Below are positions 18,237 to 27,431 of a stretch of DNA of 64,000 nt, one piece after another. Below the pieces are notes generated by a model. That model worked only from the letters and a program-made list of their open reading frames with translations. It searched no databases and had not been told where the DNA came from. The stretch covers positions 62,001 to 126,000 of the forward strand of contig OY282519.1 in assembly GCA_958296405.1 (NCBI GenBank), written 5' to 3'. The translations under genes and the position numbers were made by a program. Each line of letters opens with the position of its first letter. The first letter of the stretch is position 1. The stretch is from an uncultured Pseudomonadales bacterium. Its GTDB lineage: Bacteria > Pseudomonadota > Gammaproteobacteria > Pseudomonadales > Azotimanducaceae.

Positions 18237-20177
18237 CTAGGTGGCGCAGTGCGGCGTCGGCGGCACGTCGATGGCCGGGTTGGCGTCGAAGAAGCCGGTG
18301 GGCGCCAGCATGAAGCCCGCGTACTCCACCGGCATCACCGGCCAATCCTCCGGGCGCGGCACATGGGTGACGCCGAGCGTGTGCCACAGCACCACGTCGG
18401 CGTCCTCGATGCGCCGGTTCGCCGCGGCATATGCCGGCAACCCGTTGGCGCCGGAGTGCAGGTTCGTGAAGAGGCCACCGGCCGCATCCAGCTCATCAGG
18501 CGCATAGGGCGTCACCCACAGGTTATGGCGCGCGAAGCCGGCGCGGCGCGCGTGCAGGGAGCCCTCCCCCGCCAGCAGCGTCGAGGAAGCCTGCGGCACC
18601 AGCTTGTAGCCCACCGGCTTGCCGAGCGCGTTGCGCACATGCTCGTTCACCACCCGCCAATGGCGGCTGGTGGCCGCGTTCACGTCGCGCTGCGCCTCCC
18701 CCTCGTTGCGCAGCCGCCGCGCCACCGCGTGGAAGGCGCTGCCATGCGGGTTGTCCGCACCGGGCGGGACCGGCAGCACCTCCACTTCGTCCACGGCGTT
18801 GACGCGGCCATCGAGGTTGAAGTCCAGCCGGAAACAGAAGAGGTGCTGGTGGATGGGGGAGGCGATGGCTGGAGCGATGGCCGGCGCGGTGGGCGAATCC
18901 GCGCCATCCGGCGTCACCGAAACGCCCACCACGCCGGTGAGTTTGATCTCCACCTGGATGGTGCCATCCAAGTAGAAATACCAGTAGAAGCCATACTCGT
19001 AGTTGCCGAGGGTGACGATGCTGCTCACCACCAGCCGTCGCGAGCGCCGCACTTCCGGCTTGGGCTCGCGGGTGAAGTAGTTGGTGTGCTTCCAGAGGAT
19101 GCCGTAGTCCTCTTCGTGCAGGCACACCGCGTTGGCGATGGTGCGGGGCTTGCCCTCGCCCGTGAGCACGGTGGCGTCGAAATAGTGGATCTCGCCCAAG
19201 CAGTCGCAGCCGTTCACCAACGAGTTGGCCGCGACCCCCAGCGCCGCCTCGCCGGCATCAAAGGCATGCTTCCAACTGTGCATGGGGGAGGTGTCGCCGT
19301 AGGGCACCACCATGTCCGCCAGCGCCGCCCGATAGAGGATGGAGCGTTCCTGCCCATCGTCGTCGTAGCGCACATCGTGCAGCACCAACCCCTCGGTGGG
19401 CTGCATGGACACGCGCAGCCGCCACTTCTGCCAGCACACCAAGTTGCCCGCCACCTGAAAGCTCGGCCCTTCCGGTTGGCTGATCTCGATGGGTTTCAGC
19501 CCATCGCGCAAACGCTCCACGCGATGCGCCGCGTACTCCGCGGGGTGCGTCGGCATGGGCACCGCGCCGTGGTCCTCGACGATGACTTGACCACCATCGA
19601 CATCCACATGCGCCATGAGCCCTTCCAGCGGCCGCGCATACTGGTTGTCTTCCGGGTGGGCATGGAGGAACGCGATGACCTTCACCACCCGCGCCTTGGC
19701 GGGCAGCGCCGGATGCCGCCCACCGGCGACCCAAGGTTCGACATGGACGAGGGAGAGATCTTCAATGCCGCGCCGTTTCACCGCCGCCACCCACTCCGCA
19801 TCGCTTGCGAGCGCCTTGAGAAGCGCGAAATAGTCATCCGCGGCCACCGGCGCTTGGCCGTCCTCCACCCAGCCGAACGCCACGACCTCATTGCGCGTGA
19901 GGCACACCCGCGCATCAAAGCTCTGGCCGCGCCCGCGGTCGTGGCCGGCGAGGCGGATGATGCGCTCCCATGCGATGCCGGGCGTGAAGCCCAACACCAC
20001 CTCCTTGGGCGGCTCGGCGGCGTAGCCGGCGGCGAAGAACGCCTTCTCGCCCAAGCGCCCGCTGGCGCGCAGGATGCCAACCGCCGCGGTGAGCTCGGCG
20101 CCGGTGGCGGGGTCCAAGGGGTGGGTGGGGGCCTGCTCCGGCGGCACTGCCGCGGCCAGTGCTTCGGCTTCCGCCAT
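18237..20177 (-). CDS. Copper amine oxidase (TPQ-containing primary amine oxidase)
   Basis: Oxidises primary amines to aldehydes with release of H2O2 and ammonia, using copper and the self-made cofactor topaquinone. The cofactor tyrosine is Tyr393 in the consensus N-Y-E-Y (LGNYEYGFYW). The catalytic base is Asp307 (HAFDAGEAALGVA). Copper ligands are the HQH pair in PIHQHLFCFRLD and the late His in TLGVTHVPRPEDWPVMPVEYAGF. Length (646) fits the bacterial enzyme. No signal peptide is visible, so this form appears cytoplasmic, unlike E. coli TynA. It is the second amine oxidase in the window, 12 kb from the flavin-dependent one. Divergent from the dioxygenase-like gene across about 280 bases. 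Confidence 0.93.
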   Translation of the reverse strand: MAEAEALAAAVPPEQAPTHPLDPATGAELTAAVGILRASGRLGEKAFFAAGYAAEPPKEVVLGFTPGIAWERIIRLAGHDRGRGQSFDARVCLTRNEVVAFGWVEDGQAPVAADDYFALLKALASDAEWVAAVKRRGIEDLSLVHVEPWVAGGRHPALPAKARVVKVIAFLHAHPEDNQYARPLEGLMAHVDVDGGQVIVEDHGAVPMPTHPAEYAAHRVERLRDGLKPIEISQPEGPSFQVAGNLVCWQKWRLRVSMQPTEGLVLHDVRYDDDGQERSILYRAALADMVVPYGDTSPMHSWKHAFDAGEAALGVAANSLVNGCDCLGEIHYFDATVLTGEGKPRTIANAVCLHEEDYGILWKHTNYFTREPKPEVRRSRRLVVSSIVTLGNYEYGFYWYFYLDGTIQVEIKLTGVVGVSVTPDGADSPTAPAIAPAIASPIHQHLFCFRLDFNLDGRVNAVDEVEVLPVPPGADNPHGSAFHAVARRLRNEGEAQRDVNAATSRHWRVVNEHVRNALGKPVGYKLVPQASSTLLAGEGSLHARRAGFARHNLWVTPYAPDELDAAGGLFTNLHSGANGLPAYAAANRRIEDADVVLWHTLGVTHVPRPEDWPVMPVEYAGFMLAPTGFFDANPAIDVPPTPHCAT

Positions 20178-20461
20178 CGATTGCCTCCCTCCGCGTTGCG
20201 CTCTGCTTGATGATGTTGATGATGGCTGCGACCCAGACGCCGTTCAAGCGCGGCGAGAGACGGCGCGGCCGCTTGATGGACGGCGGGGGCGTTGGATTGA
20301 GCCGGAGGAGGACGAGACGCAACCCTCGATGCAGTCCGTTGGCCCGGACGGCTCGCGCTGGGCGCCGCCATCGCCAGCCACGCTCGCCCCTTCCTCGGCA
20401 TCGCCGACGCGGTCTGCGGGGCTTGGTTAGAATCCAATGGCACGCCTCAAGGGAGAGCACC
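20178..20461. other. Intergenic region between copper amine oxidase and dioxygenase-like gene
   Basis: About 280 bases between divergent genes. It should hold both promoters, but I see no convincing -35/-10 pair, palindrome or RNA gene. Its right end carries the GGGAGAG ribosome site of the dioxygenase-like gene. Confidence 0.5.
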
Positions 20462-21352
20462 ATGACAGATGCTGCGGCCACCGCTTCCGAACAGTCGGAA
20501 GATTCCTCTTTGTACTCATTGGCGCCGAATGTCGTGTCCGACGAGTTGCACCCCCGCATCGACGAATTGGAGCTGTGGGAGGCCGTCGAACATATGCGCG
20601 AGCACGGTTACGCCGTCATCCGCGATGCGGCGCCGCCGGCGCTCATGGACGAGCTGCGCGCCGCCATCCACAGGTTCGCGGCGCCGCTCAAGACGCGCGG
20701 CAATGGCATGGTGGCCGGCGCACCGATGCTGCTCGGGCGAGACCCAGCGGTGGACCGCGTGGCCACCTTGCCGAAAGTGATGGCATTCGCCGAGTTCAGC
20801 GTCGGCAAAGCCATGCGCGTTGGGCGCATGGTCGGCAGCATCAAGGAAGAGTTCAAGGGTGAAGGCGAAGCCGGCCTCGCCCTGCACGCAGACCAGAACT
20901 GGATGCCGACGCCGTTTCCGGAACACAACTTGGTGGTGACCTTCTGCTTCGCCTGCGAGGGCATGACCGGGCCCGGCGGCGCCACCTGCGTGGCGCCCGG
21001 CTCGCAAAAAATGCGCCGACCGCCCACGCCGAAGGAGGCAAAAGACACAGAGACCATCCCCATCGAGACGCGCAAGGGCGACGTGGCCGTGTGGGACGGC
21101 GCCTGTTGGCACGGTTCCTATCCGCGCAACATCCCCGGCACCCGCACGGTGCTGCACGCAACCTACCAGCGCCTCTACACGCAGCCCATTGACGACTTCA
21201 CCTATCTATTGAAGGACGAGGCGTACATGGCAAACGCGCCGGAGGGGATGCGGCAGCTATTGGGCGCAGATCTCTTCTTCCACACGGCCAAGCCGGGGCA
21301 GGACACGGACATGGCGAAGTTCGGCTACGCCATGGCCGCATCGAAGATGTAG
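20462..21352 (+). CDS. Phytanoyl-CoA dioxygenase-like Fe(II)/2-oxoglutarate oxygenase
   Basis: 296 residues of the PhyH superfamily of 2-oxoglutarate-dependent oxygenases. The iron ligands are visible as HAD in LALHADQNWMPTPFPE and the distal His in WDGACWHGSYPRNIPGTR; the following Arg is the likely 2-oxoglutarate contact. The start ATG 20462 has AGGGAGAG 5-12 bases upstream. The frame stays open to 20159 upstream without similarity. The substrate is unknown; family members hydroxylate fatty acyl-CoAs, small metabolites and natural products. Neighbours (copper amine oxidase divergent, methyltransferase downstream) do not indicate a pathway. Confidence 0.82.
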   Translation: MTDAAATASEQSEDSSLYSLAPNVVSDELHPRIDELELWEAVEHMREHGYAVIRDAAPPALMDELRAAIHRFAAPLKTRGNGMVAGAPMLLGRDPAVDRVATLPKVMAFAEFSVGKAMRVGRMVGSIKEEFKGEGEAGLALHADQNWMPTPFPEHNLVVTFCFACEGMTGPGGATCVAPGSQKMRRPPTPKEAKDTETIPIETRKGDVAVWDGACWHGSYPRNIPGTRTVLHATYQRLYTQPIDDFTYLLKDEAYMANAPEGMRQLLGADLFFHTAKPGQDTDMAKFGYAMAASKM

Positions 21353-21430
21353 CGCACAGGGCTTTGGCCGCAACGAACGCGGCGCCCAGAACAAGGTCGC
21401 AGCCGCGCTCGCGGTTGCTTAGCTGTTTCA

Positions 21431-22888
21431 ATGTCCAGTATCCTAGACGGAACCGATTTGGACGGCCAACACATGGGACGAGCGCTTCCGTTTGCTTTGC
21501 GAGAGAGCCGCCCCCTCGGCCCCAGCACCGCCCGCGGCCACTTGCACGATCGTTTCGCCGATCGCCTAGTGCGGCGCGGTGATTTGAGCCGTCGCCTCGT
21601 CTCCTACCAAGCCAACAAGGCGCAGCCAGGGCTGCGCTGGTTCAAGTACAAAGAAGGCTTCTCGAAAGACTTGGTGGACGATGCGTTGTCAGCCGCCAAC
21701 GGGCCCGTGCTCGATCCCTTCGCCGGCATCGGCACGACGGCGCTGATCGCCGCCGCCGGCGGACGGCGCGCAATGGGCATCGAAATCATGCCGGTCGGCA
21801 CACGGGCCGCCAAGGCGATCTCTTGGGTGGCCAGCCAGCGCGACATGGAAGCCTTCCAAGGTGTGGCGAACGATCTGCTGCGGGCCTTGGATGGCCGAGG
21901 CGAAGCGCCGCGCGAATGTCGCTTTCGGCATGTGCCGATCACCTGCCATGCGTTCAGCGAGAAGACGGAGGCGGCCATCGCCAAGGCACGGGCGTTTCTG
22001 CGCGGCATCGCCGACGACGGACTGCGGCTGACGCTGGACTTCGCCTGCATGAGCGCGCTCGAGGCCGCCAGCTTCACGCGCAAGGATGGCCAGTATCTGC
22101 GCTGGGACAGTCGGTGTGGACGCAAACTGCGCGGGCGCATGAACAAGGGGCCGATACCGAGCTATCGCAGCGCATTGGAACGTCGCATCGCCGAAATCGT
22201 CGCGGATCATCCAGCGTTGGCGCATCAATACGGCGGCAGGACACCACGCATCGTGGAGGGGTCAACGCTGGTCGAATTGCCAAAGCTGGCGACCAATTCG
22301 GTGGGGCTGACGATCACCTCGCCGCCGTATGCCAATCGCTACGACTACACGCGCACCTATGCGTTGGAGCTGGCGTGGCTCGGCTACGACCGCGCTGCGT
22401 TCGGCGACCTGCGACAGGCGCTCGTCAGCGCCACGGTGGAGAACCGCTCCAAAGAGCGGCAGCTTGAACAGGGCTATGCGCGACCGCGGACATTCGCCCA
22501 AGCGAAGGCAGCCATCGCTTCGCAGGCGGCGCTCGCTGAAGTGCTGCAGACGCTGAACGCCAATCGGGCGGAACTCAGCAATCCCCACGTCATTCGCTTG
22601 GTGGCCAACTATTTCGCCGAGGTGGCGCTGGTCATCGCCGAGCTGGCGCGGGTCACCCGGCCGGGAGGGCGCGTCGTCATGGTGAATGACAACGTGCAGT
22701 ACCACGGCGAGGAAGTGCCCGTGGATTTGATTCTCTCCGCCATCGCCGAAGAGTGCGGCTTCGTCTGCGAGGAAATCGGCGTCCTGCCACGCGGCAAAGG
22801 CAACGCCAGCCAGCAGATGGGCCGTTTCGGCCGCCGCGAACTACGCAAATGCGTCTACCGCTGGCGCATGCCCGAGAGGCGTCGATAG
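21431..22888 (+). CDS. DNA methyltransferase of a type II restriction-modification system
   Basis: 485 residues. The SAM-binding motif I DPFAGIGTT is at residue 95. The catalytic motif SPPY (TITSPPYANRYDYTRTYALEL) is at residues 297-300, so the order is SAM motif, long variable region, catalytic motif, as in alpha-like amino-methyltransferases. S-P-P-Y favours N4-cytosine methylation but does not prove it. The variable 200-residue segment between the motifs probably contains target recognition. Its stop TAG shares a base with the GTG start of the next gene (TAGTG). That gene has a PD-(D/E)XK-type motif and is the likely cognate endonuclease. Composition is less GC-extreme than the flanking genes, consistent with transfer. 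Confidence 0.87.
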   Translation: MSSILDGTDLDGQHMGRALPFALRESRPLGPSTARGHLHDRFADRLVRRGDLSRRLVSYQANKAQPGLRWFKYKEGFSKDLVDDALSAANGPVLDPFAGIGTTALIAAAGGRRAMGIEIMPVGTRAAKAISWVASQRDMEAFQGVANDLLRALDGRGEAPRECRFRHVPITCHAFSEKTEAAIAKARAFLRGIADDGLRLTLDFACMSALEAASFTRKDGQYLRWDSRCGRKLRGRMNKGPIPSYRSALERRIAEIVADHPALAHQYGGRTPRIVEGSTLVELPKLATNSVGLTITSPPYANRYDYTRTYALELAWLGYDRAAFGDLRQALVSATVENRSKERQLEQGYARPRTFAQAKAAIASQAALAEVLQTLNANRAELSNPHVIRLVANYFAEVALVIAELARVTRPGGRVVMVNDNVQYHGEEVPVDLILSAIAEECGFVCEEIGVLPRGKGNASQQMGRFGRRELRKCVYRWRMPERRR

Positions 22889-23826
22889 TGGCTGACCGCA
22901 CCTCGCGTACGGCTGACGCAATCTCCAGAGCACGCATCATCGCTCGGCGCATCGGCCAGCAAGCAGATCGACAGGCACTGGCGGCAATCGAGGCATTCGA
23001 GCCTGATTTGCACTACAAGAAGCGCCACCTATGCATCGCGAAAGCCGCGTGGCGGCATGTCAAGGAAGCCGGCATCGAACCGCGCTTAGTCTTCGCTCAT
23101 CCGACTCTTTTAAAGAACATCCCCCAAGCGTCGCTGCACTATCGAGGCATCGCATTGCTCTCGCTCAAGCGGGTGCAGGAAATAGCGGGTGCCGTGACCA
23201 CATGGGAACGATCGCCAGAGAGTGCGCGGGTTAGCGACAAGAAGGCTCTCGCGGTTTGCAGGCTCTACAACGTGGTCGTCAGTTCGATCATTGTCGATAA
23301 CACCGATTGGACCCTGGACGATGGCTACCGCAACGTGCTCGCGACAGTGGGCATCACCGAGGACGGCGCCATCCGCAACATCATTGGCCAAGAAGCCGAA
23401 GAGGCCATCAAGCGGCACCTCGTTGATTGGACGCAAGACAACGGGCTGCTGCGGGACGCGGAGACCGCTTCCGGCGGGCAATGGATGCTGATTGACAATA
23501 CGGTGATGCGGTTCGGTTCGGAACCAGACATCGCCTTCGAGAAGGCAGGCCAGCTCGCCGTACTGGTCGAAGTGAAGGGTGGCAAGGACCCCGCTGGCGC
23601 TCTCGAACGCCTAGGCGCGATCAAGAAGACCTTCGACGAGGCGCCGGTAGGCTGCAAGAACTTCTTGGTCGTTGGCGTCGTCACGCCCACGATGCGCACA
23701 CGGCTGGACGAGATGCGAATGGAGCAGGACTTCAATATGGACGACCTGCTGCACGACGATGACAAATGGCGCGAGTTCGTGAACGAGATTTTTCACCACG
23801 CGTTGCGCATCGCCCCAGAATACTGA
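22888..23826 (+). CDS. Probable type II restriction endonuclease (PD-(D/E)XK; possibly XcyI/Cfr9I-like)
   Basis: 312 residues, translationally coupled to the upstream DNA methyltransferase (TAGTG). A candidate nuclease core is E212-P-D214, then 13 residues, then E228-V-K230 (SEPDIAFEKAGQLAVLVEVKGGKD), which fits the PD-x(n)-E-x-K fold. The preceding helical N-terminal region (about residues 1-150, with KKRHLCIAKAAWRHVKEAG) has no motif I know. The gene pairing is what makes restriction activity likely. I suspect the XcyI/Cfr9I-type family from the general layout, but that assignment is weak and the recognition site cannot be read. Confidence 0.72.
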   Translation: MADRTSRTADAISRARIIARRIGQQADRQALAAIEAFEPDLHYKKRHLCIAKAAWRHVKEAGIEPRLVFAHPTLLKNIPQASLHYRGIALLSLKRVQEIAGAVTTWERSPESARVSDKKALAVCRLYNVVVSSIIVDNTDWTLDDGYRNVLATVGITEDGAIRNIIGQEAEEAIKRHLVDWTQDNGLLRDAETASGGQWMLIDNTVMRFGSEPDIAFEKAGQLAVLVEVKGGKDPAGALERLGAIKKTFDEAPVGCKNFLVVGVVTPTMRTRLDEMRMEQDFNMDDLLHDDDKWREFVNEIFHHALRIAPEY

Positions 23827-23947
23827 CGCGCTGTTGGCGGGAAGCGCACCGGCAGGCCTGCCCCTTTTGAGGGTGCTGCCCCAAGGTGCCGAGCCAGCAC
23901 GGTACGCTTGCGTGCCGGATCGACGTCTCAATGCGAGGGTGCTCGCC

Positions 23948-24286
23948 GTGTACGCGACCAGTGTTGGCGAACTGAAGAAAGACCCGTCCTTGGCCTTGCG
24001 TCACGCCAAGGACGGCCCGGTGGTGATTCTCAAGGGAACCAAACCGGCGGCGCTATTGGTGCATCTGGAGGGCCTGCTTGACGACGCCGCGGCGGGGGTT
24101 CCCCAAGCGTTGGCGGCCAGCCTCTATCGAGATAGCTGCGTTTCATTGGGCAAGGCAGCAAAGATCAGCGGGCTGTCCCTGAGCGCGTTCGTAGACCATC
24201 TAGCAAGTCTGGGCATCGAGGTGGCGCAACTGGACGAGACGACAGCTGGCGAGACGCAGGATGTCTCCCGGTGGTTGTCGTCGTAG
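23948..24286 (+). CDS. Phd-like / UPF0175-like antitoxin, no partner seen
   Basis: The first 45 residues (YATSVGELKKDPSLALRHAKD, then GPVVILKGTKPAALLVHLEGLL) follow the Phd/YefM antitoxin pattern that dimerises and binds operator DNA. The C-terminal part (ASLYRDSCVSLGKAAKISGLSLSAFVDHLASLGIEV, cut here only for description) resembles UPF0175 helix-turn-helix antitoxins. GTG at 23948 is chosen because GAGGG lies upstream and the product then begins like Phd; GTG at 23939 and ATG 23834 are alternatives. No PIN, RelE or Doc toxin follows, and the gene sits just behind the restriction pair. It may regulate another locus, or its toxin may have been lost. Confidence 0.65.
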   Translation: MYATSVGELKKDPSLALRHAKDGPVVILKGTKPAALLVHLEGLLDDAAAGVPQALAASLYRDSCVSLGKAAKISGLSLSAFVDHLASLGIEVAQLDETTAGETQDVSRWLSS

Positions 24287-24477
24287 TCCATGCGGGGCCG
24301 CTGATCGGGTTGGCATAGGCGGAGCGCTCATCGCGCTGCGTTAGGGTGCCCAAGCACATCGGCGCACTTCCGTTAGGAGCGTCCCGCCAACCGCGACCAG
24401 CACAGGCATCTTCAACGCTGGCCGCAGTTCGCCTAAACTGCCACTTGTCCTGCAACAGCGAACGAGGCTATAGGGGC

Positions 24478-25224
24478 GTGAGCGAGCCAGCCATCTCCGC
24501 GACACCAGATTCCAGCGCCCGGCGACAACGTGGCAACCGGCGGCGGAGTGCCGGCGGCGGGTCGCGCGGGGGGGTCGGCATGAGCGTGGTGCTGGCGGTC
24601 GCACTCGCTGGTTTCGTTGCCGCCGCGTGGTTCATCGTGCATCAACAGCAGCAACTGGACGCCACGGAACAAGCCTTGGCCAGCGCCGGCCAACGCCTGC
24701 ATTTGTTGGAGGAGCGGCTGCGCATGACAGACGCAGCGATGACAGAGTCTGGCGCGGACACCTCTGAGCAACTGACGCTTTGGGAATCCGAAATCCGCAA
24801 GTTGTGGGATGTGTCCAATCGGCGCAATCGGGGTTGGATCGAGGGCAACCAAAAGACCATCAGCGAACACACATCGAGCATTTCCAACGCCCAATCCGCG
24901 TTGACGAGCCTAAAGAGCGCGGTGTCCCGCCACGAAGCCGCACTTGGCCGGCAGGACGAAGTGCTCGAGCGGTTGGCGTCCATCGATGGGCAGGTGCGCC
25001 AGTTGGTGCGCCAGCAGCAAGACCTCGCAGACAAGGTGAACAGCGCCCGTCAGGTGGCCGCGAGTCTGAAGGCCACCTTAGAGCCGAAGGTGAAGGATCA
25101 CGACGAAGCGCTCAAGGCCAACGATCAACACCGCAGCCAACTGAACCGGCGGTTGCGTGAGTTGAGCGATCGGCTCGCCGGATTGGAACGTCAGCTCGCT
25201 CCAGCGTCCATCTCGGCCCGCTAG
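24478..25224 (+). CDS. Membrane-anchored coiled-coil protein
   Basis: 248 residues. A basic, low-complexity N-terminus (SARRQRGNRRRSAGGGSRGG) precedes one membrane helix (SVVLAVALAGFVAAAWFIV, about residues 34-52). Long heptad-like coiled coil follows to the end, rich in Gln, Leu and Ala, consistent with a periplasmic rod. The GTG at 24478 has AGGGGC just upstream, and the frame is open further upstream without sense. The stop overlaps the 3' end of the convergent acyltransferase gene by four bases. I do not recognise a named family; similar anchored coiled-coil proteins occur in cell-envelope loci. Confidence 0.7.
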   Translation: MSEPAISATPDSSARRQRGNRRRSAGGGSRGGVGMSVVLAVALAGFVAAAWFIVHQQQQLDATEQALASAGQRLHLLEERLRMTDAAMTESGADTSEQLTLWESEIRKLWDVSNRRNRGWIEGNQKTISEHTSSISNAQSALTSLKSAVSRHEAALGRQDEVLERLASIDGQVRQLVRQQQDLADKVNSARQVAASLKATLEPKVKDHDEALKANDQHRSQLNRRLRELSDRLAGLERQLAPASISAR

Positions 25225-26117
25225 CCACGCGCGGGTGGCTCGCCGCCGGCGCCCAGCAGCCGACGATCCTTCGCGGCCCACAGAGCATCCGCCCATTCCT
25301 TGATGGCTTCACGGCCACCGCTGCTGGCCAACACGTCGGGCACGCCAAGATTCTCGATGCGCACATCCACTGCGGGGCAGCGGCCACACAAGAAATCCCA
25401 GAACGACGGCACCCCGGCCGAGTACTGAATCGTCACGTCCACCACGCCCGCCACCCGCTCCCCCAAAGCGTCGCTGACATAGCCCAAACCGGACGCCTTG
25501 GGCCGCAGCAGGCGAGCATAGGGGGAGCCTTGCGCACGATGCTTGGCTGGGGTGAATCGGGTGCCTTCCAAGAAACTCAGCACCGCAGTGGGCCGTTCCT
25601 TGAAGCCGTCTGCAGCGTCCAGCGTCGCCTGCTGGTCGCGCTCGCGCAGCGCAGGGTTCGCCGCCAGCTTCTCGCGCCCGTAGCGATGCATATAGGGAAA
25701 GCCGAGCAACCACATGGCAACGCCCACCAAGGGCGCCCACACGAGCTCCTTTTTGGTGAAGAATTTGAGCGGCGGCACGCGGCCAAGAAAGGCGTCCTGC
25801 AACACTAGGATGTCCACCCAAGACTGATGATTGCTGACCACGAGGTACCAGCCGCGCCGCGACAGCGGTGCGCCCCCCGCCACGCGCTGACGCATGCGCG
25901 TGAGCCTGAGCACACGGATCATCAATCGATTGCTCGCCACCCAGCCGTCTATGATGCGATCCATCGGCGCACCGAGCCGCTGCCGCAACGCCCCGCGGGG
26001 CAGGAGCAACTTGACGGCGCCGAGCAGGTAGAGCGGCACGCACCACAACGCGGTATGCGCTGCCATGAACGCCATCGCCACGACGCCACGCAGGGTGTCC
26101 ATGCCGCCATTGTCCAT
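25221..26117 (-). CDS. YihG-type 1-acyl-sn-glycerol-3-phosphate acyltransferase
   Basis: PlsC-superfamily enzyme that adds an acyl chain to lysophosphatidic acid, at the inner membrane. It has the NHQSWVD (HX4D) catalytic motif and EGTRFTPAKH in the glycerol-phosphate contact block. An N-terminal membrane segment (VVAMAFMAAHTALWCVPLYLLGAVKLLLP) precedes the catalytic domain. Overall length and order agree closely with E. coli YihG, including KYFLKQ-like KFFTKKELVWAPLVG and WADALWAAKDR near the end. ATG 26117 (MDNGGMDTLRG) and ATG 26102 (MDTLRG) are equally plausible starts. It is divergent from the aminopeptidase gene. Confidence 0.86.
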   Translation of the reverse strand: MDNGGMDTLRGVVAMAFMAAHTALWCVPLYLLGAVKLLLPRGALRQRLGAPMDRIIDGWVASNRLMIRVLRLTRMRQRVAGGAPLSRRGWYLVVSNHQSWVDILVLQDAFLGRVPPLKFFTKKELVWAPLVGVAMWLLGFPYMHRYGREKLAANPALRERDQQATLDAADGFKERPTAVLSFLEGTRFTPAKHRAQGSPYARLLRPKASGLGYVSDALGERVAGVVDVTIQYSAGVPSFWDFLCGRCPAVDVRIENLGVPDVLASSGGREAIKEWADALWAAKDRRLLGAGGEPPARG

Positions 26118-26243
26118 CACAAGCCGCCGGCGCCGCCACATCGGTGGTACTCGCTGCCGGACAAACGCCTGCACAGGGCGGCGAACGCGACGGCGCAGCG
26201 TCCCGGCGCAACGCGATGGCCTTCCCCGCGCCACGCACTGCCC

Positions 26244-27431
26244 ATGAATCGCCGCGGCAAGTGGCTCGGCCTCATCGCCTTTGTTGCTGCCCTCGCAAGC
26301 GTCGGCTGCGAGAGCGCTCTCTCCTACTATCCGCACTTGGCATTCGGGCAGTTGCGGCTGCTCGCAGCGCGCCGAGACGTGGCGGATGTGCTCGCAGACC
26401 CAGCAACGCCGCCCGCCTTGGCGCATGCGCTGGGCCGCGTCGAGGGCCACCTCAAGTTTGCGCAGACACGCTTGCGGCTGCCGGTTGGCGGCCGCTACCG
26501 AAGCTACGTTCATTTGGAGCGGGCGGCAGTGGTGTGGAATGTGTTCGCAGCGCCCGAGTTCTCGGTGGCGCCCGTGCGTTGGCGACATCCACTCATCGGC
26601 GCCGCGGCCTATCGCGGCTTCTTCGATTTGGAACGCGCCCAACGCGCAGCGCAGAGCTTGGCGTCACGCGGCTTCGACACGCAGGTGAGCGGCGCGGCGG
26701 CGTACTCCACCCTCGGCTGGTTTGACGACCCGCTGCTCTCCACCTTCATCAACCTGCCGGATGCGCGGCTAGCTGAACTGCTGTTCCACGAGTTGGCCCA
26801 CGGCGCGCTGTTCATCCCCAGCGACACGGCGTTCAACGAGGCGTTCGCCACGTTCGTCGGGCAACGCGGCGCCCTCGAATGGCTTGCCGCGCAAGGACGC
26901 GACGCGCAGCCAACCCGTGCCGCCTTCCAGGCGCGAGTGGACCAAGCCGCCTTCCTCCTCGCTTGGCGCGACCGCTTCGCCGCACTCTACGCCCGCCCAC
27001 TGGCGGAAGATCAGCGCCGCCCGTTGAAGGCGCGGCTGTTCACCCAGATGCGGGACTGCCATGTCGAACGCCGCGGCGCCACGGCGTTGCCGAGGCGCCT
27101 CAACAACGCCGTCTTCGTCCCCGTCGCGGCCTATCAACGGTGGACCGCAGCCTTCGCGGCCATCTTCGATGCGACGGCAGGGCGGTGGCCGGCGTTCCAT
27201 GCGCAGGCAAAGGCCATCGGCGAACTGCCGGCGCCGGAGCGGGCCCAGCGCCTCGCCACCCTCAGCGCCCGCCATGCCCAAGCGGCCGGCACCCAAGCGA
27301 CGCCGGCTGAGCTCACTTGCCGCGATGCCGGCGGCCACGCCGCAATTGCGGTAGATTGGCGCCACATGGAAGCAAGCGAGCCTGCCAGCGCGGGCACATC
27401 TCCCCTGCCCGCGGCGCAGCGCCGGCTGTGA
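26244..27431 (+). CDS. Lipoprotein zinc aminopeptidase (PF10023-like)
   Basis: 395 residues with a lipoprotein signal (GKWLGLIAFVAALASVGCES; lipobox ASVGC). The zinc metallopeptidase motif HELAH (LLFHELAHGALF) is at about residue 193, followed by the third-ligand helix FNEAFATFVGQRGALEWL. The layout matches the predicted aminopeptidase family of proteobacteria. The start is ATG 26244. Its stop overlaps the GTG start of the next gene, so the two are coupled. The natural substrate is unknown. Confidence 0.83.
   Translation: MNRRGKWLGLIAFVAALASVGCESALSYYPHLAFGQLRLLAARRDVADVLADPATPPALAHALGRVEGHLKFAQTRLRLPVGGRYRSYVHLERAAVVWNVFAAPEFSVAPVRWRHPLIGAAAYRGFFDLERAQRAAQSLASRGFDTQVSGAAAYSTLGWFDDPLLSTFINLPDARLAELLFHELAHGALFIPSDTAFNEAFATFVGQRGALEWLAAQGRDAQPTRAAFQARVDQAAFLLAWRDRFAALYARPLAEDQRRPLKARLFTQMRDCHVERRGATALPRRLNNAVFVPVAAYQRWTAAFAAIFDATAGRWPAFHAQAKAIGELPAPERAQRLATLSARHAQAAGTQATPAELTCRDAGGHAAIAVDWRHMEASEPASAGTSPLPAAQRRL

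Noticed and set aside
18126-20210. 694-codon plus-strand frame opposite the copper amine oxidase
   Set aside because: The opposite strand encodes a complete copper amine oxidase with cofactor Tyr, base Asp and copper ligands. This frame has no family features.
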